Assembly: GCA_028641055.1 (NCBI GenBank) | Contig: CM054062.1 | Coordinates: forward strand, 144,042,459-144,106,458 | DNA length: 64,000 nucleotides | Source: Alopecurus myosuroides | Taxonomy: Eukaryota; Streptophyta; Magnoliopsida; Poales; Poaceae | Reading direction: 5' to 3' | Part shown: positions 32,231 through 43,282 of the stretch, piece after piece | How positions within the stretch are numbered: the stretch's first letter is position 1 | How the letters are laid out: each line of letters starts with the position of its first letter | Position numbers and translations under genes: made by a program | The notes under the pieces: model-generated | Told to the model about the DNA's origin: nothing | The model's input: the letters and a program-made list of their open reading frames with translations, nothing else | Database searches by the model: none

Positions 32231-33471
32231 GTGGATACCACCTATGCTCGCAAGAGGACCAAGAGGAATGCTAAGGATGTTTGTGGCTCAACTGCCGCTC
32301 ATTCACAGGGTCTACCTCTTCCTGTCAATAAGGATGAGCCAGTCCATGATAACTGGGGGAATCTCAACACAGTTGACTGGGAAAATCATTGCATGAACTT
32401 CAACCCGTATGCTTTTCCTCATCGTACCTGCCGCGACAATTGCAAGATGCATCAGCAAGTTCATGAGTTTGTGGTCTGCACTTTGAAGAATGATCATGTG
32501 CCTCAGCATTTCTTTGACCTTGATGCAGCTAGAGCGGTTTGGCCTGAGGTAATGGAACTCATGGACTATCATCAAATTAGCAAGCTTATGGCATGTTCTA
32601 TTCAGTTTTCTCCTGCTCTGCTTTGGGAATTCTTTGCCACAGTTCACTTTTCCACCGGGGGTGGACGTGCCATGACTTGGATGAGCGTAGGTACTCAGTG
32701 TGATGCCACTTTGGCCGAGTTTGGTGCTTTGTTTGATATTGTGTAGCCAGTTAAATTTCCCTTCTCCCATGTACGGATTTATGGTGATGAACGGAGGATC
32801 ATGAAGGCCAAAGACGGAATTAAGCACTGCTATCCCCCTGGTGTTGGCTCTCAACACATCCCCAAGGTTGCATTCTTCTCATATTTTTGGTATATGACTC
32901 ACACTATTCTTCGGAACACCATTCATGCCAAGTTTGGGGAAAAGGGGATGCCTCGCCGGTGGATGATCAATCTTCTCTACCATATTGTGACTGTCAAGAA
33001 GAACAAGCAGCAGCTCGATGTCTTGGATTACATGTGGAACGAGTTGAAGCTTACAGTTCGTGACAAGAAGGTTCCCATCTATGGATCCTATCTTCAAACT
33101 CTCATCAACACCAAGATTCCGGCTCAACTCATCAACAATTATGCCATGGTTGTTCCTACTATGAAACCACTTCTTGACGCCTCCCAGGACACTGTTTTCC
33201 TCCTCCACGCTCCTCACGAGCTACTGCTCCACCTCAGGATGAGGTGTCCCATGATGCCTCCCCAGATGCTTCTCCAGATCATGCTCCTAGGGGTCCGCAG
33301 AAGTTTAGCATCAAACGGGCGCTCCAAGGCGATGATGCCACTTCTCTTGGACAGTTTTGGGCAGCAAATACCTCTCAGGCCAGCTCGACTCAGGCTCCAC
33401 CACCACCCAATGATGATGATGACGAGGAAGAGGACGATGATGATCAAGATGATGAGGACTTCGAGGCTTGA
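32231..33471 (+). pseudogene. Env-like / second ORF of the Sirevirus (S2)
   Basis: Open from 32231 (no in-frame ATG at this border; an upstream TAA lies at 32210) to a TAG at 32744-32746. The same frame then continues to about 33225, where it shifts and ends at 33471 in an acidic tail (DDDDEEEDDDDQDDEDFEA). The middle contains FATVHFSTGGGRAMTWM, resembling the putative plant transposon protein domain found in retroelement ORFs downstream of pol. Sireviruses are known to carry an extra, sometimes env-like ORF here. No signal peptide or clear membrane span is visible, so a true envelope function is not supported. Confidence 0.65.
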
Positions 33472-34064
33472 GCTTCCCCTTTTTAGTGCCTTGATGCCAA
33501 GGGGGATAATTATCTTAGTGATCTTTACATTTGCGTAGCATGCATCCATTTTCCATTTTCTTTCTTCTAGTTGAACTCTTTATTTGGTTTATGGTTGTTA
33601 TTCCTATGTGCTATCGTAAGACCATGTCGTTTTCAGGATATCTATTCTATGTTGAAGACTATGCCATTCTCGAAATATCCATATTATGGTTATCCTAGCT
33701 CTATTCATTCCTTGATGAGAAGTATGGTGAGATGATATCATATCCCTTCATACATGATTAATTGCTATGTATACATATCTTACCTTATTACTATGATAAA
33801 ATGTCAATGGATTGAGTAGATAAATCCCTAGAGCTAAATATGCTTAATTCTCTATCATAAAGCAATTTTGGGAACCTATATAGCTCTAGAGATTATCTTG
33901 AACTATAACATGTAGGGAGATCTAAATAGCCCCAATTATGTGTGCCCTCAATATGATAACACAATTTATAATTATGGGCACACGGGGAGCTTCTATATAT
34001 TCCTACTCCCTCACAAATGCTTCAATCGATTTCTTTTCTAGATCCATATGTTGTCATCAAACAT
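33472..34064 (+). other. Sirevirus 3' untranslated region (S2)
   Basis: AT-rich and without a supported ORF. A secondary purine tract (ccaagggggata) lies near 33500. Confidence 0.55.
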
Positions 34065-34079
34065 AAAAAAGGGGGAGAT
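34065..34079 (+). promoter_or_regulatory. Polypurine tract (S2)
   Basis: AAAAAAGGGGGAGAT directly abuts the 3' LTR. Confidence 0.9.
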
Positions 34080-36281
34080 TAAAAGGACATGTTTCCTAAT
34101 CCTAGTTTTTGATGTTTGATTACAACACTTGGAAGTATTTGACCATTGTGCTTAAGTGTTCTAGGAACCGCATGAAAAATATACAAAGCTATAAGAGCAC
34201 AAAAATGGAGAAAGGAAAACAAGTCGAAACACTTGTTTTTTGAAGAAAAGAGTCAAAGAAAGAAGAAGGAGGAAGAAGAAATCGAAGGGAAGAAGAAGAA
34301 AGGGGAACTGCATGGCCGGCCTAGGCGGGCCTCAGGCCGGGGGCGTCTGTTAGGTGGTCGGCCTGGTGGCCAGCCCAGGCCGGGCTCTCCTTTGCGCAGG
34401 CTGGGTGCTGCCTAGCCGGCCTGATGGCCGGCCTAGGCCGGGCGCGTCGGTGTGCTGGCCGGCCTAGCTGCCGGCCCAGGCCGGGCCCTCTGAGCCCATG
34501 TCGGGCTCCCTGCACGACAGGCCGGGCTCTAGGCCGGGTACTCTGCACAGCACAAGAAAACCCCAACGGCCACTTTCTTCCCCCACTATAAATAGGACTT
34601 GTCTCCTACCCTTTGGAGGTGTCAAATAAGCTCTCTCACCTCCATTGTTGACCACCTCCAAGCTTCAAGGTTCTCCCCAAATACCCAACCAAAGCCATTG
34701 ATATCTTGGGATTTGGAGGAGAAGATCTAGATCTACAACTTAACCAAGACAATTTGTCATCAACCCACTCATCCCCTAGGGATCTTGTTGTTCTTGGTTC
34801 ATTGGAGCCAAGAACCTTGTTGCTTCTAGCTCATTGGAGCTTGGAGCCTTGTTGTTGTTCCCGCGGCTCTTGTGCTCGTGGATCTTACTTTCTAGTGTCT
34901 TGGTGGTTTCGGGGATTTGCTGAGGACCCTCCAAAGTTGTGGAGTGTGCCTCATCCTTGTAAAGGTTCTAGTTATCAACCTCAACGGCAACATAGTGATT
35001 CGAGCCTCTCCACATCGGTGGAAGGACTCGAAGGAGATACGGTGTGCCATTTGACGGCTACTCGGTGTTCCACATTGGTGGCACCGCACAACTCCAACGG
35101 AGATTAGCTTCCATTGGGAAGTGAACTTCGGGATACATCTCCGCGTCATTGTGTTCGGTTATCCCTCAACTTACCTTTACTTGTTGCTACTAGCTTCGTC
35201 ATATATATATACCTTGTGCAGGTTGTACTTGCTCAACTGTCGGGGGGTTACCCCCGAGTAGGGGTAAAGCAAGTGCTAAAGGCAAGGTCAATGTGTTGTT
35301 TGACCAGGTAGACAACTACCCGGGTACTTGCTACCCGGTAGGTTTCTATCCGGCCGTATACACCAACGGCCAAGAGGAGAAATCAAGAAAGTTATGTTCG
35401 TCAGAGTAGAGAAGTTGGTCCGAGTAGAGGGATTGTGATCCTACTCGGGCCAGAAGTCAATGGAGCCGTTCTGACAAGGGATCCCGCGTATCCTGCGTCC
35501 GCACCGGCGTGCGGTTCAACTTACGGAGCGCGTGATTATCTGCGCTACGGCGTGGCTACAGTATGGTAGGCGCCTGTCAAGTCCTGTCACTGACAGAGGG
35601 GACAGGACAGGTCTAGGGGCTTACCCTATCTCACTGACAAGGTGGACAGGTCCCATCCCCGAACGGCACGACGACTTCCCGCACCCGCGTCAGCGAGAAG
35701 CCGGAGGCATGCTCTGTTCTGCAGTGTGCCTATCCCATCAGTCGTACCTTATAGTCTTTTTCTATTCGGCTGGGCACCAGTATATAAGGTGCCCTGCCTC
35801 CTCCTGCGCGAGGGACGATGCACAACGTTGCCTCACGTTGCATTACTTCACATCTTTACCAGAAATAGCACTAGAGCTAGAGAGAACAACTGAGCGGCTA
35901 CTCGGCCAAGAGGCGTACTTTGTACTGTGGCTACTCGGTAAACACACATATAGAGAGAAAGGCAGGAGTAGGGGTGTTACCTCCACACGAGGGCCATGAA
36001 CCTGGGTAAGATCTTCTTTTTTGCAGTGCTAGAGACATCCTACACGCGGCTACTCGCCGTGTGATCCCTCCCCGAATACCTCCAGCGTCCATCGGCCCCA
36101 ACCTTTAGCCATCCCATGGCATCTGCCGTGATACCACCACGACATCAACATATAGGATTGTGCACCTAGTTGCATAATCTAGACAATCTATATTTGAGCA
36201 CCATCTTGTTAAATCAAAAAAGAAGCTAAAATTTGTAGTTAATCTATTCATCCCCCCTCTAGTTAACCTCTCGATCTTTCA
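34080..36281 (+). mobile_element. Sirevirus 3' LTR with nested solo LTR (S2)
   Basis: It begins TAAAAGG (TGAAAGT in the 5' LTR, so the TG end has mutated) and ends CTTTCA before CATGC. TATAAATA at 34587-34594; CpG palindrome cluster at about 34313-34545. Confidence 0.93.
35238..36144 (+). mobile_element. Solo LTR with TCAAC target duplication (S2)
   Basis: 907 bp from TGTCGGGGGG to CACGACA, flanked by TCAAC at 35233-35237 and 36145-36149. Internal TATA box (agtatataagg). Related in its 'gcaggagtaggggtgttacctcc' block to the truncated Gypsy LTR at 39580-40235. Confidence 0.92.
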
Positions 36282-37710
36282 CATGCGTCCCCGGTACGTG
36301 TTGCCCTTCATCTCGGCCCCGACGATCGTCTTCTATCCCACCTCCATCCATGTGTCGCAGAGGCACATGTCCTCCGCTTCGGTGTACCCGATGCCTCTTG
36401 GATGCCTCTTCTTGGCCGCCAAAGCTTTTTGGGTCAGCTCGTCCATGAACAATGGCATGTCGCCGATGTTCTCGCACTGGGCCTCATCCTCCTATTCTTC
36501 CTCCTCGTCCCCCTCAATGCCGTACTCCACCTGGCCGCTCTCATTGATCATGTCCGTCAAGTAGGCATCCCCGTCCTCCCTAGTGATGCCCTGGGTCGGC
36601 AATAGCGTTTCGCCGAACTGGTTGCGGGCGGCAGGAAAGTTGGATGGAGGGATTGCGCGGGCTCCCTTGCTCGTGGGTGCTGTGGACACGTCGGACACAT
36701 GCGCGGTGTTGAGGTTGAAAGGGGCCCTAGGGGCCGGCGGCGTGGACTCGCCACGTTGTCGAATAGTCGTGTTGACAAATCCCTCGGGTGATCTGGTAGG
36801 GTTTCGAGTAGAGGAACGATGTACGCGCTGGTGATCTCAACGGCTAACATGGAGGCAAGATTTACCCAGGTTCGGGGCCCTCATAGAGGTAAAACCCTTA
36901 CTCTTGCTTGTCTGATCTGTATTATGGCGAGATAGTCGAGCAGTTACAATGGCGATGCCATGGTGGTATGTACGTGGTATCCCATGTATTGTCTAGTCTA
37001 GTTGTGGCTTGTATCTTCATCTTCTCTGGTCTAGATTGGATCCCCTTTTTCTTTCCTCCCTCCTGGCTTTATATATGCAGCCAGGAGGGGTTACACGAGT
37101 CCTAGTAGACTACGTATAGGATTTCTTGTGTTGTGCTTCAAGAAATCGACTATGGCTTCTTGGACCCGGATGGGCCTTCGAGTAGGCTTCCCGTAGCATA
37201 GCTGGGCCTGAGACCGGGTAGGCTCATCCGACAGGTCCGGAAGTCATCCCCACGTCACACGTCCGGCACGTCGATGGGCGCCAACGGTGTACGTCCCGGC
37301 AAGAAACCGTACGTCAGTGCAATCGCAGGCGACGCCGCGTCCGGAATCCTGCTTGGCTAGGCCGCTGAGGCGTTGGAGCTCGCGGCGGGGCCGTGGGGAA
37401 GGAACATGGGGGTACCGGCCTGCATGCCCATCATAATCAAGGATGCTTGCGCTGCAGCTACGCCAATCCTGGCGTCACTGGCCGCCGTGTCCTCCGTGGC
37501 CAGCGGTTCGTCATCGGCGGCGGCCTTGTCCCGCGCCCTCCGGCCGGCCCTCTTCGCCGACTCCTCCTTCCTCTATGCGCCGGAGAGCACGACCTTGGGC
37601 CTCTTCGCTGTGGGGGGCGGGGCCTTCGACGTCGCCTGGGACGGCGCCGGGACCGGCGGAGCAGGTGCAGCTGTAGGCACAACTTGGGTGGTATCGTCCG
37701 CGTCGGCCAT
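36282..37710 (-). pseudogene. PIF/Harbinger ORF1-type gene, N-terminal half (joined to 19013-19884 by S2)
   Basis: The start ATG is at 37710 (MADADDTTQVVPTAAPAP), a Pro/Ala-rich N-terminus followed by KRPKVVL. A TAG at 37573-37575 follows, and the frame then continues into a basic stretch and an IGVAAAQASLIMMGMQAG segment. An LTR-like insert (~36775-37258) separates this from the second coding stretch, which has an acidic run with a TAG at 36492-36494, MPLFMDELTQKALAAKKR and the Myb/SANT-like GYTEAEDMCLCDTWMEVG, then a TAG at 36333-36335, ending at the Sirevirus. The domain order matches PIF/Harbinger ORF1 proteins. Three nonsense codons plus two insertions make it a pseudogene. Confidence 0.72.
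36775..37258 (-). mobile_element. LTR-like insert in the N-terminal half (unit 2)
   Basis: Minus-strand TATATAAA (plus 37068-37075) and a 'ttacccaggttcggggccctc' block near 36865. The ends are approximate; no target duplication was identified. An intron is the alternative, but the promoter-like TATA argues for an LTR. Confidence 0.45.
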
Positions 37711-38005
37711 GGCTAGGGAACAGAAGGGGGCGACGGCTCGGGGTGGGAGAGGAACGGCCAGAGGGAAATGAGTGGAGTGTGCCTTTGTTGGGCCGGCCAG
37801 GGCCGATAAATACAAGACATGAGCGTTGTCCCGACGCGTCCGAACGGTGCTCAAATCTGGATCAAAACTGGGCTGGATATGAGCGGCCCCAGACAAAAAA
37901 ACGGACAACGGTCTGTTTAGCCAGCGTCGTAGGGGCCGGCTTTTCGGTCGGGCTTCTCAAATCGGGCCGGTCCGGGCGAAGTAAGCGGCCCCGTAGGAGA
38001 TGTCC
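37711..38005 (-). mobile_element. Terminal region of the PIF/Harbinger element (unit 2)
   Basis: Ends in GGAGATGTCC (37996-38005) followed by TAA. It includes the presumed promoter side of the ORF1-type gene. Confidence 0.55.
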
Positions 38006-38008
38006 TAA

Positions 38009-38289
38009 GAGCAAGGACAATAGTATAGCCGGCTCTTGGCTATAACAAAACGCCATGTCATTTATAGACTACCTATAGCCATGTATAACAATTAGATATA
38101 AGAAAATGTTACTTTATCAATGCATGACCTACATGCCACTCTCACATAGTGTCTAGGAGCACGCGCGGCAGCTGACTCTTGCATGAGAGTCTACTTCCAT
38201 TCTCTCTGCTCTCCTCTCTCCTCCACCTAAGCACAAATATATTAGTTAAATGCTTGTAGACTGCTTACTGTACCTTGTTGTACTTGCTC
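38009..38289. mobile_element. Tourist-like MITE (unit 2)
   Basis: GAGCAAGGACAATA ... TTGTACTTGCTC, flanked by TAA at 38006-38008 and 38290-38292. 281 bp with no coding capacity. Confidence 0.83.
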
Positions 38290-38591
38290 TAAAGGACGAA
38301 CCGACCTGGCGTTTCCATCGATATTTCGTCAATCTTAAGATCGAAACGCCGGAGCCGCTCATAGGGGTAGGATGTGCGTATGTGTTCTTCGAGGTGAGTG
38401 TTTGCACATGTATAGAAGCGCTTGCGTTTGCATCGTATTTCTCAAAATAAAAATAAGCTCTAAGGGCTTATTTAGATTGTATGATTTTGCATAAGAATAT
38501 AAAAAGTGATCCAGTAAGATTTAAAAAATATAGAAATCTCAAACCGGTGTCTTTGGATAGCGCATAAGAATAAAATAAAATAATTTTAGAG

Positions 38592-38645
<54 letters not shown>

Positions 38646-38655
38646 CCTATCTATA
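38592..38655 (+). repeat. (TATC)n microsatellite (unit 2)
   Basis: Uninterrupted tetranucleotide array ending in a TACC variant. It differs in structure from the unit 1 array. Confidence 0.95.
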
Positions 38656-39182
38656 CTTCTTATAAACAAAAACCCCACTAACATGCATTAATGATTTTTC
38701 TATCTCAATATGCAATCTATCCACATCATCCATTCTCCTAGCCAATCAATAGTCCATGTCATCTCCACAAATTTCTATTAATCACTACATGTAAGCTACA
38801 CATTATCCATTTCTTAAAGAATCCAATTATTCATATTAATAGTTTAAAATATATACTATGATAAATTTAATATTGCATATTCACTTAGAACCATAGTGTC
38901 TCAACATGCAAGCTATCCAAATCATCCATTCTCCTAGCCAATCAATTATCCATGTCATCTCCACTATTTTTTTATTAATCACTACATGTAAAAGCTACAC
39001 ATTATCCATTTTTTAAACCATCCAATTATTCATATTAATAGTTTAAAATATATATTATGATAAATTCAGTTTTACATATTCACTTAGAACCATAGTGTAT
39101 CACATATCTTATAAAATTTTGTTTAAAATATAATATAGTTTCTAAAGCGATCCCCGCAGCAACGTGCGGGGTATCCTTCTAG
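38594..39182 (+). mobile_element. Non-autonomous Helitron (unit 2)
   Basis: 3' end CTAG|T (39179-39182) after the hairpin CCCCGCA (39152-39158) / TGCGGGG (39165-39171). Two diverged ~200 bp direct repeats lie inside. The left end is blurred by the microsatellite. Confidence 0.77.
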
Positions 39183-39579
39183 TTAATAAGAAAGAGTAGA
39201 CTCATGTTGAGAATCCTATTAAATTGGGATATAGAGGAATGAATTTCGTAGGAATTCAGTACCACCATTCCGGTTAACCCAAGGCCTCTCAAAAAAAATC
39301 TTGCGAGTCAAATCCTAAAGAAGTCCTAAAAATTTATCTAATCTAAAGAGGTTCTTAAACAACATGAGACGATTCATGTAAGTAGAGTATCAAGTCGATC
39401 ATGACTATATGCAAACTTCCATAACTTGTGTCTTTCCCCACAAATTAAATTATAGTGGTTATTTTCAATAACATTTTTTTTTATCATATTAGTATGTCCA
39501 AGTCTAATCGAGTGCCCGCTGTTGGTACACCTAATGTGATCTAACCAAGGGCCTATCGAGTGGCCCATCCAAAATTAAG

Positions 39580-40235
39580 GTGAATAAGCCCACGATGGAT
39601 CAAAAGCAAAGCCCAACTCGGGTGTCTTGACTGCCTCACAAGTAAAGACTACGAATGAGGGCACCGCCCTTCATTGTAACCGGTTCGACTACGACACTTG
39701 AGACCCTATAGCCGGGAGGGGTCACCAAAAGGATAGAATCATACCCGCACCCATCACCATCGCGCCACATCCAATCTGAGTCGCGATCTCCATTGTAACA
39801 CGTGTAAACTTACCAGAATAAAGATCAGACAAGCAGGAGTAGGGGTTTCACCTCCATCACCATGAGGGTCCTGAACCTGGGTAAATTATGCCCCCTCTCT
39901 CTATTAGCTGACGTATTCCACTAGCGCCTCACTTTCCATCTACGAAATCCTAACTACTCAAGCATGGGTTTTTCCGTGGTGACCCCACGCCAATTGGCGT
40001 CGTCTATGGGAATGTGGAGTGCTAGATTCGCGGGTTCAACGGCCCAAGTCGAGTTGCCGATCCTTGGGGGGTACGAATCAATTCAGATCCCTCGACTTCA
40101 CCGAGTACTAATGCGCGTGGAACACACGTTCGTTGGGATACCCCAAGAGGAAGGTATGAAGAGCACGGTAGCAAGTTTCCCTAATAAAGAAACCAAGATT
40201 GAATCAACCAGTAGGAGCAAGGAGTAACTTCAGAA
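39580..40235 (+). mobile_element. Gypsy LTR end plus leader fragment (unit 2)
   Basis: 'caggagtaggggtttcacctcc' and 'ctgaacctgggtaa' LTR blocks, then 'caattggcgtcgtctatggga' near 39991. The short frame at 39964-40227 shows no recognised domain. Confidence 0.5.
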
Positions 40236-40239
40236 GGTT

Positions 40240-41441
40240 GATGCAGTTAAGATGGTAGGGCACACTACCGGTTCAGCAGCAACGTGGAACCTACACAACA
40301 CAATCAATTCACTTTGCCCCAACGAAGCAGTGAGGTTGTCAATCTCACCGGTTTTGCTGAACACAAAGATGTTAAACATATGGTGTGGAAAACAGTATGA
40401 GAACAATATGAAAAAAGTGGAAGCAGTGTGTGTATTATCAGTACGAGAAAATGGAGCAGGGTCCATAGTTCACTAGAGGTGTCGCTCCATAAAAGATAGC
40501 TAACATGCGTGGTGAACAAATTACAGCTGGGCAATTGACAGATAAAGAAACATGCATGGCATAAATATTACTATGAGATTCATGCGGGCATTACAACAAA
40601 ATACATAGATCGTCATCCAACTGCATCTATGACTAATAATCCACCCTCTGAATATCATCAGAACAAACGTTGGGTATTAAGTTGCAAGCAAAAGATTATC
40701 GCAGTAAGCAAAGTGTGTAATGTAAGTAAACATCATTGATTTCTCCCTAATGGCAACAACACATCATCCATCTGTCATGTTTCTGTCACTCGAGCATAGA
40801 TGCAAAGGAGGCACGAACCCACTATCGAGCATAAATACTCCCTCTTGGAGTCACTAGCATCTACTTGGCCAGAGCATCTACTAACAACGGAGAGCATGCA
40901 AGATCATAAATAACATACAGATGTAGACAATGTGATAGATTGATAATCAAAAGATATAGCATTCAATAATCATTGGATCCCAGCAAACACAACATGTAGC
41001 ATTACAATAAGATGATCTCGATCATGTGAGGAAGCTCATGAGATCTAAACATGAGGCATAAAGTGGAGAGGACAACCATCTAGCTACTGCTATGGACCCG
41101 TAGTCCAAGGATGAACTACTCACGCATCACTCCGGAGGCGGGCATGGTGGTGTAGACCCCTCCGGTGATGATTTTCCCTCCCGGCAGGGTGCCGGGGAGA
41201 GCTCCAGAACCCTCCCGATCTCGGGTTGACGATGACAGCGTCCTCGGGTGTTTCTCGGGGAAAAGTGGTCTCCTCTTACGGTTGACGTATCGGGGGAATA
41301 AATAGGCGAAAAGGCGATGGCGGTGGATGCCCGAGGGGCCAACACCACCCCCAGGCGTGGCCAGGGGGCGCGCCGCCCTATGGTGTGTACCCCTGTCGGG
41401 CCTCTTTCGGATTCCGTGGATTCTTTTGGGTCAAAAAGCGC
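40240..41441 (-). mobile_element. Antisense Gypsy LTR fragment (unit 2)
   Basis: Same content as 13655-14850, with cleaner sequence. The minus strand reads through 'accctgccggg', 'ctactgctatggaccc' and 'gtatttatgctcgatagtggg' blocks. No ends identified. Confidence 0.55.
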
Positions 41442-41798
41442 CGTTTTAGCGCCGAATTCCACCAGTCAGCCCCTCCAGGAGCTGAAAAAGCGCCGTTTTT
41501 GCGCCGGCGCACCCAAGCCAAACCCAGCCCCTTGGGTTTGTCCGGGGGGGCAAAATGCGCCGCTTTGCATGCAAAAAGGAATATTTCTCCTACTTTTGTC
41601 CCACTTTGCATGCAAAGATGCCTCTCTCTCCTACTTTTGCCCCACTTTGCATGCAAAAGCCCCCCATTTTGGCTGCTTGGGTGGGTTATGGCTGGGAAAC
41701 GCGCCCCCCCAGTTTTCAAAATAGCGCAGTTTCGCGCCGCGGCGCAGGAAAAAGGGGGATTTTTTGCCTCCTGGGGGATGCAACGGCTGGAGATGCCC
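41442..41798. mobile_element. PIF/Harbinger-like fragment, right end (unit 2)
   Basis: Ends CGGCTGGAGATGCCC then TAA (41799-41801). Contains the 41 bp minisatellite from 41563. Confidence 0.6.
41563..41659 (+). repeat. 41 bp minisatellite (unit 2)
   Basis: CTTTGCATGCAAA recurs at a 41 bp spacing with conserved intervening sequence, about 2.3 copies. Confidence 0.85.
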
Positions 41799-41891
41799 TA
41801 AGCCCCAACAGCAGGTGCCTCTCCTGTGTGTAAGGTGACAGTGAGGCACCAATTCATGGGCACGCTGCAGATAGTCTACAACTCTACATTA

Positions 41892-43279
41892 GGGCATCTC
41901 CAGCCGTCCCCCCCAGAGCCCCCCCAGGGGGTTTTTTTTCGCGGCGGAAGCGGCGAATAGCGCCGCTTCTTCACCACTCGGCCCCCCAGAGGCCCAAATA
42001 GCGCCGTTTCGGCGCTAAATAGCGCCACGGCACCCAGGCCAAACCCAGCCCGCTGGGTTCGGCCTGGGGGGGCGAAACTGCGCGGCCGCGCATGTGGGCC
42101 AGCTCGGTCAGCGACGCGACGGGAAAAGCGCGGGAACAGAAGCCACCGCCCGTGACCTCCTTCTCGGCGCCCGCGCCGTCAAAGGCTGCCGGAGTTATGG
42201 CGTGGCGGCCGGCCAGTGCATGCACCCCGGTCAAAGGCTGTCGGATTAATGGCGGGGCGGCAGCGGTGACACGCGCGGCGCGGCGACTGGCCCGCCAAGC
42301 TATTAAAATGGTGCCCGCCCCCTCCCCGTACGCACATTCTCGCCTCCTCCCTCGCCGTTCTTTCTCCATCTTCTCCGTCCTCACCCTCGCCGCAATGGAT
42401 CGTCTCTGGGACGCGTGGCCCGACAGCGACTACGGCGACGAGCTGCAGCCAGCGGCGCCGGAGCCGCTTCAGCCGCAGCAGGTGGCGCCGGAGCCGCTTC
42501 AGCCGCAGCAGGTGGCGCCGGAGCCGCAGCAGGTGGCGCCGGAGCCGCAGCAGGATGAGGCACGAGAAGCACGGTGGGCTGCCCGTCAGTGGAGGCGGGA
42601 GGTGAGGCGGCAGCCGGTATGGCCCGAGCAGCACGCCGGGCTGCACTCGTTCGAGACGGCGCAGAACGAGGACCCTCGAGCAGGCGGCGCAGGCGGCGGA
42701 GGCGGCCGCCATCCGGGCCTCTCTGGAGTCACACCAGAGGGAGGAGGCGGCGCGAGAGGTGCGCCGGCAGATGGCCGCGCGCGCTGCCTCGGCCGAGCAG
42801 GCGGGCATTATCGCCCTCTACGAGGCCGACCGGCGGCAGGTGGCGCTGCAGGGCGAGCGCCGCAGCCGCCCGCCCTCCGAGCAGGCGCAGCTGCACCGGC
42901 TGCGCCTGCAAGCCCGAGCGGAGCGGGCGGAGCAACGCCGTCTCGCCGCGGCGAGTCAGAGCGAAGCTGGCCCCTCCAACCAGCGCCGCCACGGCGACGC
43001 CGCTGATGAAGACGACGATGCGTAGGCGTAGGGGTAGTCGTCGCGTAGTTTACATTTTCGCTGTTTTAGTTTGAATTTCACTCGAAAATGTACGCAATTC
43101 GCTTTGATCAATAAAATTTCGCCTCTTTTCAATTTGCGTTTGTTTGGGCCGATTCTTGGGCTCGGGACGCGACTGGGAAACGCGCACCCCCAGGTTCCAG
43201 AATAGCGCCGTTTAGCGCCGCGGCGGCACCAAAACGACGGCGTTTTGGGCCCTGGGGGGCGCAACGGCTGGAGATGCCC
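41892..43279 (+). mobile_element. Complete small PIF/Harbinger-like element (unit 2)
   Basis: 1388 bp with perfect 15 bp inverted repeats GGGCATCTCCAGCCG and TTA duplications at 41889-41891 and 43280-43282. It contains the coiled-coil ORF and no transposase. Confidence 0.87.
42395..43025 (+). pseudogene. Coiled-coil ORF in the Harbinger-like element, frameshifted (unit 2)
   Basis: Same gene as 15804-16434, with the same repeat block (PEPLQPQQVA) and the same frame break. AATAAA follows near 43110. No recognised family. Confidence 0.5.
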
Positions 43280-43282
43280 TTA

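Larger units (their letters stand above)
19885..36281 (+). mobile_element. Complete nested Sirevirus-type Copia retrotransposon (copy S2)
   Basis: 16397 bp, flanked by CATGC at 19880-19884 and 36282-36286. The order is 5' LTR, tRNA-Met primer site, gag, protease, integrase, RT, RNase H (Copia order), long spacer, env-like ORF, polypurine tract, 3' LTR. It carries an antisense LINE, a Tekay-like LTR and a solo LTR. Every coding domain has stops or frameshifts, so it cannot move on its own. The first ~195 bases of its two LTRs differ at about nine positions by eye, far more than the same LTR differs between units, so the insertion long predates the tandem array. It spans the arbitrary unit 1/2 border. 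Confidence 0.93.
38464..39354. mobile_element. hAT-like MITE remnant hosting the Helitron (unit 2)
   Basis: Imperfect inverted ends GGGCTTATTTAGATTG and AATCTAAAGAGGTTC around the Helitron. The class is tentative because no 8 bp duplication is seen. Confidence 0.4.

Noticed and set aside
32312..32857. 181-codon minus-strand frame opposite the env-like ORF
   Set aside because: No recognised domain, and it mirrors the plus-strand coding sequence.
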